Shown: piece by piece, positions 1 through 10,290 of the stretch | Layout: every line of letters starts with the position of its first letter | Numbering within the stretch: the first letter of the stretch is position 1 | Assembly: GCA_023333565.1 (NCBI GenBank) | Contig: JAJKFH010002906.1 | Coordinates: forward strand, 3,054,501-3,118,500 | Direction: 5' to 3' | DNA: 64,000 nucleotides | Origin: Puffinus mauretanicus | Taxonomy: Eukaryota; Chordata; Aves; Procellariiformes; Procellariidae | Notes under the pieces: model-generated | What the model saw: the letters and a program-made list of their open reading frames with translations, nothing else | Database searches by the model: none | What the model was told of the DNA's origin: nothing | Translations under genes and position numbers: made by a program

Positions 1-6
1 GATCCT
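1..6 (+). other. Possible exon 3' end with strong splice donor
   Basis: The window opens with GATCCT followed directly by GTAAGTAT at 7-14, a near-perfect vertebrate 5' splice site. A plus-strand terminal coding exon is proposed at 7173, so this could be the tail of an upstream exon of the same gene. Only six bases of the exon would lie in the window, so its frame cannot be tested. A chance match to the donor consensus is quite possible. Confidence 0.25.
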
Positions 7-14
7 GTAAGTAT

Positions 15-2230
15 ACTTCCCTTATTCTTCTCATTACTGTTATTTTTTGCTGTCTCTCACTAATCTGAATTGGAAGAAGCCTTGTCACCTACAGGTGGGT
101 AGGGTCCATTGAGATTTTGGCAGACTGAAGGGCATATGAGAGAGGATGAAGAGAAGAAGTTTGGTGGAATTTGTCAAACACTTACTGTTCACTAGCATAT
201 TACTGAGCTGTGATCTTTGCTTTTAAACCCATTGTCATGTTCTCCTTTCAAATGTCCCTGCTAAAGAGCTAACAATTCCTTGACTTTTTTTAACAAAACC
301 CATGGCTCTGGGAAGCTTTAACAAACACGTCTCTGGTCCTTTTCTGCATGGCCAGGAACAGCTCTCCAGCCAAGAGAGGTATGAATAATACCAAAGAAAC
401 ATCAAAACACCGTTGTTTTATATTGGGGGATTTTTGATGGTAAGCTATCATGGGTAACTGATGGGTGAATTTGATTATGCTACCCTACAGTAGCCACTTT
501 TTTATTGAATTACATTTTACTGATTTCAGCAAAAATATATTTTTTTAATACATCAGTGTCATGTTGTATTGCAAATGTGGCCTTCAATATCCATAAAATA
601 TTCCAGAAGACATACTCTTTGCCTGTTTTTAATTGCTATGTTAGTTCAAGTTGTGTTATATGTCTTTGTGCTATTAACTTTTAGTTAGTCATTACATGGC
701 TGCCAGTCTTCAGTTTTCTGAACCTTTGTGTACTTGTATGGTGTGCCAGTCCATATCACTCCAGCCTCAAAAGTTGCTGCATGAATTAATAGTTCCCCCT
801 GGTGACAGCTGGTATACAGTGATTTACATTTTTCTGCGTGTAGCCAGATTTTCATTATTTAGGTATGCTACTTTATTTACTCAAAATATGGAACATATAA
901 TATTTCAGTTATTAACCTAAATATGAAAGGGCAGCCTGCTCAATGCTAAATGTACAAATCTTGATTCCTGTGTTCAGCTATTATAAAAAAAAAATCCTTG
1001 CTAGATAATAGAAAACTGAGCTCCAAGATTGCTGCTGAGTAGATGTAAACCAAATCTGTTTGAGTGACATATTTGCTTCCATTGTTCATGAAAGGCCACA
1101 GTCTCAGACATTTTCTAATCACACTGCACTTCAACACGATGCACCGTAAATCAGAGTAAAGGGAGAAAGCAGTTTGTTAAGAATGATAAATCAAAACAAT
1201 CCATATCACACTTCAGTTGAATTAGCATTCTTCTGTTCAAGGCTGCTACCTGACATGCGTCTAGCTGGGCATTCATCAAAAGAGAGTATGTAACTTTGTT
1301 AATTATATTCTGGTAATTGCATACTCACCTTTAACATCTGAGAGGAAATAGAGAAGTAATGTTTCCTTTGTCTTGAGTTAAGGTTTGCATTGTCATCATC
1401 TTACGCTGTCTCCAGTAATTACCTTGTGTTTTAGTATTTTGCAAACTGTGCAGGCAGTGTGGTTTATTTGTAAAGTTGGATCCGGTGTTAAGGAAGAGCA
1501 ACTAGAGCATTGGCAAAGATTGAGATGGTGGGGACCACACAAGGCTGATTTAGATAGCATTTTAATTAATTTATGATATAAGAAAGGAAGGCCCATAGCA
1601 GGCCATTGGCTCAGGGCCCCTCACTGGCATTGCACCAGCTTTGCTCTCAGTCCAGTTTATTCTTTTTTATCCTTATCATTGGCTTCAGTAAAGAGTGTGG
1701 TAACCTTGAGCTGGGCTGATCAAGGCCGCAGAAAGCAGTGCATCACTATTTAAACTGGAGCCCGAGAGCAAGCGTATACTGTCAGAGTCTCTGGATGCTG
1801 CAATGCAGCCAGTCCAGGGTGTAAAGGGAGGAAACACGAGACAAGAATCGGTGCCTGTTTCTTCTGTGTATAATTTACTGTGCAACTTAAACTCTGGACC
1901 TGTTTAATGGTCCTAACAGCAGAGTTTCTAGGCCAACAACTAAATCAGCTGCAGTACTCTGCATTTGCAGACAGGCCTTATGATTTTAAAAAATTAATAA
2001 GCTGCCCCCTCATGACATTTTTTCAAAGACATAGCTTTTATAATAGTTGCCAAGAAGGTTGTCAAAGGTACAAATACCCATCGGTATAATAAAACTTTAG
2101 GTTTTTTTTTTGTGAAAAAGCATATAAACCATCTCCAAGTATTGCTAATTCATTAACAATGAATACATTTTGGAGAGCTCTGCTGGCTGGCCATGGTAAT
2201 ACATTAGTGACTTTTCCAGCATCACTCTAT
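15..2230. other. Unique AT-rich sequence, no gene recognised
   Basis: No family is recognised here. Open frames are short and have no coding character. A stretch from about 1461 that follows a pyrimidine-poor CAG stays open to 1576, but has no convincing splice donor or poly(A) signal. If the exon calls at 1-6 and 7173 are right, this would be intron of a plus-strand gene. Confidence 0.4.
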
Positions 2231-2235
2231 GGCAG

Positions 2236-2616
2236 TGTTGTGGTTTAATCCGGCAGGGAGCTGAACATCAGTTTACAGCTGCTTTGCTCACTCCCCCCCA
2301 GTGGGATGAGGAAGAGAATAAAAAAAAAAAAAAGGTTTATATAGTGAGCGTGACGTCATATGGTATGGAATACCCCTTTCGTCAGTTTGGGTCAGCTGTG
2401 CCAGCCATGTCCCCTCGAACTTCTTGTGCACCCCCAGCCTACTCGCTGGCAGGGCGACGTGAGAAGCAGAAAAGGCCTTGACTTTGTGTAAGCACTGCTC
2501 AGCAGTAACTAAAACATCCCTGTGTTATCGACATTATTCTCATCCTAAATCTGAAACACAGCACTATACCAGCTACTAGAAAGAAAATTAACTCTATCTC
2601 AGTCGAAACCAGGACG
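2236..2616 (-). mobile_element. Solo LTR of an avian endogenous retrovirus (short copy)
   Basis: This is a solo long terminal repeat read on the minus strand. It is framed by a perfect 5-bp target duplication GGCAG (2231-2235 and 2617-2621). Its reverse complement opens with CCTGGTTTCGACTGAGATAG and closes with TTAAACCACAACA, matching three other copies at 27.5, 33.0 and 60.6 kb. A perfect CRE octamer TGACGTCA (2351-2358) lies next to the TATA-like TATATAAA. At 381 bp it is shorter than its relatives (501-573 bp): most of the region between the TATA box and the 3' end is replaced by an A-rich run. A 5-bp duplication fits an ERVL-like or ERV1-like integrase. No internal retroviral genes are present. 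Confidence 0.85.
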
Positions 2617-2621
2617 GGCAG

Positions 2622-4282
2622 TGATATTTCTTGGGTAGCAATGCAGTGAGCCACTGGCAGCTGGAGGGCAAGCACAGGGAGGGAGGACTTACACTATCTC
2701 ATTTGTAGCCTACTTCTTTTTAAATGACGGCTGCATGAAGCCAGAGTTCCCTGTTTCACCTAGATGTGCCTTTTCAATGCTAAGTTCCCACCACATTTTT
2801 AAGCAAAAAATCTTTTTCTAGTATATTGATTTCTATTCAAAGTATCATAACAAATTATATGTCCTTTAATTAAAAAGACTGATATACATCAAACACCCAA
2901 GGCGACTTTTAAAGTTGAGAGATTTTGTTTATATAGGTTAGTTAACCATACTTATCTATTGAATAATGCTGTTTGGAAGAAGGAAAAAAAAATAAATTTT
3001 AATTTCTCACTGAAATTTGGACTTTGTGAAGATAATCACAGAAAATTCTTTAAGAACTGCAATTTTTTATGCAGGTATGAAAATTTTTAAATAGTTTATC
3101 CCCTGAATATGCCATCAAATTTCATTAGATGTAAACTTAACCTGTCATATTTACAGACTCAGTGCCCAGCTTCAGAGATCTTTACTCTCTCATTCGACCT
3201 CCATTTATGTTTCATCCAATCAGTTTTTGTCTAACATTGAGGGTACAGTTTCCCAAAATTTACTAGTCAGTACCTACAGTCAGGAATGGTCTCTCTGTTA
3301 ACAGTAGAATTTCTTAGTGTAATACATACTAAACTCTATATCAAATATTTGCTACAAGACAAATGGAGTAAAAATGTTTTGATGCAATTCTTCTACCCTG
3401 TTTGGTTGTAAGGCAATTAGATTACTTAAGGAGACTTTGGTCTAATAAAGCAGTAGTCTCCTTCTTGGATTAAAACAGCATGGAAAGTAATTGCTTCCCA
3501 ATAAAAATGTGAATATTGGCAAAACAAGGAAGCTATTTATTCTTTGAAATTTAAATTTAAAAAATGAAAAAAAAAATTCTTTTGCAGTTGAAATTATTTG
3601 TATTTTGACAAAACCCACATGCTCTCTCGTCCTACTTTTCCTGAATTCACACTGGGTTTATGCTTGTGTTGTTCAGTGTAGTTATTACACTAGCCTGAAT
3701 CACGTACCAGAGAAATGTGAAAAAAGTTATGTCCTTCTGATTTTCTTTTAAAATGGAGAAAAGTCTGATTGTCCACTTGGACCTGAGAAACTATAGGAAA
3801 ATACCGTTTGCTTCTCCAACAACTCTGAGACATGAAACTCCTCATGGAGGTAACCCAGAGGCACTTGTCTTCCGCTGCAGGGTACTGTTCCTGTTGAGGC
3901 TACTTGTATTTTGGTGTCTGTCATTGTTTAAAACTTAATCACTCTTCCTCTTTAAGACAGTTTTCCTAGTGTAAAAATAGCTAGTCATTCCAAATCTTTA
4001 AATCAGTTTGTCTCCTGTGTCCTGTTTCCTGTCTTCCATTGTTCCATCCCTTCTCTTCCCCACATCCACCTCCTCCAGCTTTCTCCATTACATGAATCGC
4101 TTTCATGTAAATTATTGCTACTGTTTTTCACCCGGCCTAGCCCTGAGGGAATATTACCCCTATTTGAAATGTACACATTTTACAGAGCTGTTTGGGAAGA
4201 ATGGCTTAAATGTGGTGATAAATATGAGAAAATAGATATGTTTTTACTACAACCTGCCTGCAGTATTTTCTTTCCATTGTAG
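2622..4282. other. Non-coding AT-rich stretch
   Basis: Nothing identifiable apart from short A/T runs. It would be intron if the neighbouring exon calls hold. Confidence 0.35.
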
Positions 4283-4358
4283 GGAATTTTCATGGATGTA
4301 TGGCAGAACAAATTGCAATCACTGGCATTTTTTCCACTCTAGTTATGCATTTCAAATG
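4283..4358 (+). CDS. Candidate internal exon (76 nt) of an unnamed plus-strand gene
   Basis: A pyrimidine-rich acceptor (TTTTCTTTCCATTGTAG, ending at 4282) and a perfect donor (ATG followed by GTAAGT, from 4359) bracket 76 bases. Two of three frames are open. One gives a hydrophobic stretch containing MAEQIAITGIFSTLVMHFK and leaves two bases (TG) for the next exon. The other ends exactly in phase 0 and could splice directly to the terminal exon at 7173. The first looks more protein-like and needs a 3n+1 exon in between; two such candidates exist (4840-4906 and 6857-6899). I do not recognise the protein. The splice signals are the main support, and chance pairs of this quality do occur in AT-rich introns. 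Confidence 0.3.
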
Positions 4359-4839
4359 GTAAGTGGTATTATTATTGTCATTGTTGTTGTTATTTTTATT
4401 AATATTATTAAGAGAAACAGCTTTTAATATTTTTCTATGCAATTTGAGTAACAAAGCAAAAGTATTTTGTTTCTATCGCAGAAGAACTCCCCTTTTTATT
4501 TTACTGTTTTACTGTTTAGCATTATAAATATACAAGATCTGTGTGAGACAGCTTTTAAGGTCAAGCAGAAAGGAAGATTTTCTTTTCCAAACATCTGTCA
4601 ACAACCACATGGAAGAGAAGACAGTACTAGCATAATTTAATGTGCTTTCACTTGGTGAAAAATGTTCTTTGGACACTGTGTCATGACATGTACTTTAAGT
4701 AAAGCTTTTCTCGGGTGCTTTATCTTACACTGTATGGCTTTGCTTCTCTTAGACTAATATTTTTCAGTTTCCTTATTGTTCGAGGCTACAAATATGTCAG
4801 AAAAGGCTCATAAGCATTATTTATTCTTTTGGCATCCAG

Positions 4840-4906
4840 CGCTCATTGTGATAAGAATGAGCAGTTGCCACTCTGCAGATGGCAGGAGAACCAGTTCCAG
4901 ATTTCG
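4840..4906 (+). CDS. Candidate internal exon (67 nt), weak
   Basis: It sits between an acceptor-like TTTATTCTTTTGGCATCCAG and a fair donor (TCG then GTGAAC at 4907). Its length is 3n+1, so it converts the TG left over by the 4283-4358 candidate into a Cys codon. It then stays open (residues AHCDKNEQLPLCRWQENQF) and ends in phase 0, the phase required by the terminal exon at 7173. The fit of phases is suggestive, but any 67-base segment has about a one in three chance of it, and a second frame is also open. The product is not recognised. It competes with the 6857-6899 candidate. Confidence 0.2.
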
Positions 4907-6856
4907 GTGAACCTAGAGGTCATTGATGACTGTGCTGGAACACAACTAGCCAGTGATTAAGCAGCAGGTTTGACAGGCATAGCTGTGGTGAGACCTGTGG
5001 GTTTGACACATGTACTTTTCCAGCAGGGGCTGCTGCGGAGCAGTAATAACCACACGTCCCCAAGGGACTTGAAAATTGTTTTCAATTCCCTCCTCCCCTC
5101 CCCCCCATTTGCATTTACCGTAAACATATCATGAAGCTGTTGGTTCTGTTGAGTCAGAAAAAGGAGAAAGTCACTGAAGAATATTAAATCTGGACTGAGA
5201 CAATATAAATGCTCTTGGATCCTTCAGTAAAATACGCCTAAGCTGTATTGGAATTATCTCCTTGGATAGGAAAGACATGCAAATATAAGGTGTAATAACA
5301 GAAAATCGTATTCATTGCAAAACAATGTATCTGAAAGGAAGCAAAGTGCTGCAAAGAAAGCGAGTTTTAGGCTTATATGAAAACTCCCACAGTAACCGTA
5401 ACCTGTGTAGTATGCAGGGTTCAAAGCCCTAGCCACATCACCTGGGGATCCAGTGGAAACCAAAAGTATTCCGAAGCTGAAATACTGTCAGATAATGTAA
5501 AAGTCTGTAAAGGCACAAAGTTTATGAGGAGAGACCTCTTTTCAGGCCAGATTATAGAGTAAAAAAACCCTAGGTATACTTCCAGGCACAAAGTTCACTC
5601 AACGGACTTTTTTCAATTTCACTGGAAAATATAAGATATATGGCTTCTCCTGATCAGCCTTTTTTAAGAATTCTCTCTTCTCAGATAAGGATTTTACGGT
5701 TAGATTACAATATCTGAGTTAGGCTCTGTAAATTGCCTTTGTAAAAGTAAACATCTCCAGAGAGGAATTCATCACATCCTAAAGGAGACATTTAGGGTAG
5801 GTCAGTGAATTACCTCTGGAGGCCTTTTCTCACCTTTAATTGTAAAGAAAGCTGGCTAAGACTTAAATGTTTACATTCTGTTTACATGTATGTTATGATG
5901 ATAGGAATCCCGATCCTCTTACACCACCACAGCTGCAACATTGTTGTGTAGAATTTTGTAATAAATAATGCGTCTTAAAGAATTTTATCGGATCTCAAAA
6001 AACCTGTTTCTTATAAGTATAAGCTGTCTGCTTATACTGCAGGTTTCACATATAGCAGTTTGGTTACATTGCCAATGTTTCGCTTGTTGAAAAAAATTAT
6101 ATGATTATATTGCTCCATATTGCTACTTGTCTTCTGAAAGAAAATAATGGATTGTGGTGCCAAAGGAACCTACCTACTGATATAGAAAATTGTGAGATAT
6201 CACCACCATACAAATGATAGTACAAGCACAAACTCAAATTAATAAATAAAAAATAGCTTGTGAGGTAAAGAAGGCTTGTATTTTTCTGTTGAGACATGAT
6301 AGTATACTAGCTTTCTGTAAGAAATAGAACTTTCCTTGAATTGACCATTACAAATACATATATCCTCGGATAAAAAAAAAAAAAGTGGTGAGAAAACTTT
6401 ATGTTTTCAGAGCTGAATGAGAACTCTGTGCAGACAAACTTGTAACAGAAACACATATGGTATACACAGCAATTGAGGCACAAGGCATCGGCTTAGATAT
6501 AATGATAAATATAAGAAAATAAATTGAAGAAATTGTTGCATTTGTCTTTATATAACTACTTTCTTGTGCATTATTGCTTAGGCTTAGGACATCCAGACTT
6601 ATCGGTCAACTAATTTCACTAACTTTAATTCTTTCACCAACTTGTTCAAAAAAATATTGTTAGTCATCTCTAATGAATATAATATATTTTTTCCAGTTCA
6701 GGCTGGGCCAAATATAGTTTTCATACTACTAATGATATTTCCGAACCATATTTCTTACATTGTTCTCACCTGTTATTTTTTGATGAATCATGATTTTATT
6801 GAAATAAAAAGAGGATGTTTCTTTAATCATTGCATAAGGGGTTTTTTACATTTCAG

Positions 6857-6899
6857 GCTGAAAACATTCCACATGTACTGCATGATTTTCTTTGGAAAC
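6857..6899 (+). CDS. Alternative candidate micro-exon (43 nt), weak
   Basis: A good acceptor (GGTTTTTTACATTTCAG ending at 6856) is followed by 43 bases and a weak donor (AAAC then GTAAAG). The length is again 3n+1, so it could bridge the 4283-4358 and 7173 exons in frame (LKTFHMYCMIFFGN). Another frame of the same bases reads AENIPHVLHDFLWK, which looks more protein-like but would run into a stop in the next exon. At most one of this and the 4840-4906 candidate can lie in the same in-frame transcript. Confidence 0.15.
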
Positions 6900-7172
6900 G
6901 TAAAGGACTCTGTTCTGATATTTAACTGATTTTTATCCTCCTAGAGACTGTCAACTTTACCCCTTTTCCCAGTCGTGGGGCTGCTGCTACAGCTTGTAAA
7001 GCAAGGTCCAATTATCTAGAATAACTGCATATCTAATCAGGAAAAGAAGCGTCAGATTTTTTTTTATCAAATGTAACTTCAATCTAAAGTGACTTCAGTG
7101 TCTTGATTAATTGTAAATAAAAGCTTGTGTGGAAGTATGTAATTTTACATTACTTTTACTTTGTTAATTTAG

Positions 7173-7331
7173 ATATTGTGGGTGGATGAAATTTGTGCCC
7201 TGGAAGAGAGAGAATTTACCGAACGGTCTGTAGTTCAGTGCCTGTGGATTTCATTTGAACTGTGGAAGAGTCAGCTGCAGACCTCTGATTTACGTCTGTT
7301 GCCAGACTTAGTTTCTCAGTTTCTCCTGTAA
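7173..7331 (+). CDS. Probable terminal coding exon of an unidentified host gene
   Basis: A canonical acceptor (TTACTTTTACTTTGTTAATTTAG, ending at 7172) is followed by 52 open codons and TAA at 7329-7331. The reading begins ILWVDEICALEEREF and ends LLPDLVSQFLL. It is rich in Trp, Leu and Glu and free of low complexity, like the C-terminus of a globular, helical protein. AATAAA lies 15 bases after the stop, giving a very short 3' UTR. The upstream frame is closed by the TAG of the splice site itself, so the segment is only coding if spliced in, in phase 0. I do not recognise the family and give no name. The flanking 2 kb has no transposon match. Another possibility is a retained fragment of an old pseudogene. 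Confidence 0.5.
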   Translation: MLWVDEICALEEREFTERSVVQCLWISFELWKSQLQTSDLRLLPDLVSQFLL

Positions 7332-7345
7332 AGATTGTTTGAGTG

Positions 7346-7351
7346 AATAAA
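7346..7351 (+). terminator. Poly(A) signal AATAAA of the plus-strand gene
   Basis: A canonical AATAAA lies 15 bases after the TAA of the proposed terminal exon. Cleavage would fall around 7365-7375, and the following sequence turns T-rich (TTTTTTATTC near 7389), as downstream elements do. Confidence 0.4.
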
Positions 7352-7375
7352 GAAGTATTCAGGCAACCATACTGG

Positions 7376-8204
7376 TTCAGATTTCATTCTTTTTTATTCT
7401 AGGCACTTAACTTAAATGTCTACACTATCAATTTCTTATTTAGTAGTCCCTTTTTTCATAATGTTTCCATTGTATGTAAAGACCTGCAACAGAATATTCA
7501 GTTCTCTTAAAGTCCAAATTTCTTTCTGGAGATCATCTGTTTATTATTGAGTAGATAGGTAGGATGGATTTGTGCTTACATATATAAAAGTTGAACGTGT
7601 CTGTGAAGCGTGCAACATGGCATCAGAAGATTGCCTATTCTGTGATTTTTTTTTAAGTCCCAATTCCTTTCTAAAGCACAGCAGAAAGTAAACAGTTGAA
7701 CATCAGCGTTTTTCATAAAAACTTATTTTTTAGACTTTTCAACTATTTATGTTGAGTTGTGTGCTCTTATTTAGTTTCCTAGCCATCTGCACAAGATTGG
7801 AAGCAATGAAAAGCACAACTTCTGATACTTTTTAAATTATGGTATGCAAAAAGAGCGTTTTAAAGAGAGCTCATCTTTTATTTATGTCACCAGAAAAGTA
7901 GCCAGATTTCAGAAGAGTTCAGGAGTGAATGCACTGAGCTTTAGGAAGAAAATCTGTACATAATGCAGCTCTGAACAAAAAGTTACAATGAGAGTCACCC
8001 ACTCACTTCAAAATATAGCTTGTAATATATATTACAGTGGAGACTTAATAAGTCTGAACAAAGCCTGCACTAGTTAGATCAATGTTTGATTTGATATGGT
8101 AGTTTTGCCACTGAATTCACAGGGATAAGGATTGTACCTATCATCTTTTGTTATACTTGAATCAAAAGAACTTGACTTTTATGCTTGATGACACAGAAAT
8201 ATTC
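7376..8204. other. Spacer between two proposed convergent gene ends
   Basis: About 0.83 kb with no recognised repeat and no open frame of interest. It separates the plus-strand poly(A) site near 7.37 kb from the minus-strand one near 8.21 kb. Confidence 0.35.
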
Positions 8205-8225
8205 AGTCAACAGGATATAGAGATC

Positions 8226-8231
8226 TTTATT
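8226..8231 (-). terminator. Poly(A) signal of the minus-strand gene
   Basis: TTTATT on the plus strand reads AATAAA on the minus strand, 64 bases past the proposed stop codon of the exon at 8296-8349. The cleavage site would be near 8205-8215. Confidence 0.35.
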
Positions 8232-8295
8232 CCAGCACACTGCTTGCAAATCTTTAGTAGAGGTGGTGGGTAAACATCCTACAGTCTTTCATACA

Positions 8296-8349
8296 TTAGA
8301 CACACACGCTCTTAACTCGTTCAGACGTCATCTTCCTTGGAGGAGGTTC
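8296..8349 (-). CDS. Possible terminal coding exon of a minus-strand gene
   Basis: Read on the minus strand, a strong acceptor (TTGCATCAATGTTTTTTTCAG, AG at 8351-8350) is followed by 17 codons, EPPPRKMTSERVKSVCV, and TAA. The stretch has three CpGs, more than its surroundings, and an AATAAA follows 64 bases later. A second frame ends sooner (TSSKEDDV then TGA), and I cannot tell which is used. The product is not recognised. Splice site, stop and poly(A) signal in the right order are the evidence; the short coding part makes it hard to exclude chance. Confidence 0.35.
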   Translation of the reverse strand, partial: EPPPRKMTSERVKSVCV

Positions 8350-9417
8350 CTGAAAAAAACATTGATGCAAAAAATATGTTAAAAAAGATCAATGACAAAA
8401 TGTCACTGAGAATTGAACTCATGTAAAGGTCCTTAGAATGGCAGAATATAAAGTGAAAGAGATGCTGTCACTCCACTTTTATCTCTTTGATCCCATGTTC
8501 AAGATTAGCATAGGCCTGCAGCAGTGCTTAAACCGTAACACTGTTACAAGAGCAGCTATTGACTTTGGCATTATTGAGAACCTAATACCATTTATTGAAG
8601 TCAGGTTTTACCGATTTTTAATACTGACAAGATTTCTGTAAGGGCAGATCTAGTAAAGGTTTCGTTTGTATTTCTCAGGAACCTCCCCTAATTCTCAAAA
8701 AAACAACCAAAAAAAGAAAAAAAAAGAAAACAAAAACCTTAACCCACAACTGTGCAAAGAGTATATATAGGAGTTTATAATAGACATGACAGAGAAGTGG
8801 AAAACACATGCATATTTTCTAATTTATTTCCATAACATGACTGGAAAGAGGACAGATGAATAATTCGCCTTCTGATGCATGGAGATATTTTTAATACCAC
8901 ACTGCCTGCAAATGTGTATTTTTTAAAGAAAATATTCTATTTAAAAAATTCCTGGATTTTATTTTTTGCAAAACTCATTTTAAAAAAAAGGATTGATTAC
9001 CAAATATATAGATTGGTCATTTCAAAGAGCTATTTTGGTCTCTGTTCTGTGGTTATAAATTATGTCTATGATTTCTAGGTCAGCTTCAAGTCAGTGGTAA
9101 TACTCAAGTGTTAACATGAATCCATATCTTAAGTTCAGGAGAAACAAGCTGCCAACTTTTGAGTTGCAGGATTTATCCCTTAACTGAAATTAATCCAAAG
9201 TGAACACGTCGTGGTGAAGTGGTCTTGCCAAGGCAAGATGAAGCATCAGAATAACACATGCTGTAGCCAAGTTTTGCCCCGTGCAGGGCTGGATTCCCAA
9301 GCTGTGTGGGGAAACCCAGACAAATTTCAGACTTCTTTTCCTAACCTTGCCCTAGTTTGAAATGAAATTTCCAACTATGTATTTGTGAGCTGAAAGGAGA
9401 GAATAAACATGAGGTAC

Positions 9418-9483
9418 TTCCCTGCCACATTTTTCTGCTAATTGCCTGCGATCTGCTTCCAATTTTATGCACCTCAAGTATCC
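9418..9483 (-). CDS. Candidate internal exon (66 nt) of the minus-strand gene, weak
   Basis: On the minus strand a pyrimidine-rich acceptor (TTCTGCTTTGCCACTTCTTAAGCAG) precedes 66 bases encoding GYLRCIKLEADRRQLAEKCG plus Arg-Glu. The frame is open and the segment is charged and likely helical. The donor (GAA then GTACCT) is only fair. Its end phase is 0, matching the longer frame of the proposed terminal exon at 8296-8349. The open frame extends on both sides, so the boundaries rest on the splice signals alone. Confidence 0.22.
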
Positions 9484-9749
9484 CTGCTTAAGAAGTGGCA
9501 AAGCAGAATTCTCTCCCCATTCAGAGGTACATCTTTCCAAATTGTGGTTATATGTCTGCTTGTAGTGCATTGGACAGGGAAGCCAGTGACCTGTTTTTTA
9601 CATATAAGAAATACCATATACAAATTGAATGACTAAATGTGTGGTAGCTATGACAGGTCCTGTAAGACATGAGTGATCCTTTAAAAAATATGTGTTTGAC
9701 TAATTTTCTGCTCAGTACTGGATTTACTATTTCTATTTATTTTCTATGC

Positions 9750-10290
9750 TTCCCCCTGTACTCGGCACTGGTGAGGCCGCACCTCAAATATTGTGTTCAC
9801 TACAAGAATGACATTGAGGTGCTGGAGCGTGTCCAGAGGAGGGCAACAAAGCTGGTGAAGGGTCTGGAGCACAAGTCTTATGAGGAGCGGCTGAGGGAAC
9901 TGGGGTTGTTTAGTCTGGAGAAGAGGAGGCTGAGGGGAGACCTCATCGCTCTCTACAGCTACCTGAAAGGAGGTTGTAGCGAGGTGGGTGTTGGTCTCTT
10001 CTCCAAGTAACTAGCGATAGGACGAGAGGAAATGGCCTCAAGCTGCACCAAGGAAGGTTTAGATTGGACATTAGGAGAAATTTCTTTACTGAAAGAGTGG
10101 TCAGACCTTGGAACAGGCTGCCCAGGGAAGTGGTTGAGTCCCCATCCCTGGAAGTATTTAAAAGACGTGTAGATGAGGCCCTTAGGGACATGGTGTAGTG
10201 GGCATGCTGTGTTAGATTGATGGTTGGACTCGATGATCTTAGAGGTCTTTTCCAACCTTAATGATTCTATGATTCTATGATTCTATGATA
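9750..10290 (+). mobile_element. CR1 LINE, 5'-truncated 3' end
   Basis: This is the last ~540 bp of a CR1 retrotransposon: the C-terminus of ORF2, its TAG, the short 3' UTR with GGTTGGACTCGATGATCTTAG, and the tail of repeated ATTCTATG (10262-10290). It aligns closely with 42110-42668 of the young copy, including the GTGTAGTGGGCATGCTG stretch after the stop, so both belong to one subfamily. A deletion of about 15 bp removes the bases encoding FWAPH after GTGTTCA. An in-frame TAA at 10008-10010 (CAAGTAA) also breaks the frame. Being 5'-truncated is the normal state for CR1. Confidence 0.93.

Noticed and set aside
1461..1576. Possible last exon (KVGSGVKEEQLEHWQRLRWW) after a CAG
   Set aside because: The preceding sequence is a poor pyrimidine tract, there is no nearby poly(A) signal, and it would conflict with the stronger terminal exon at 7173.
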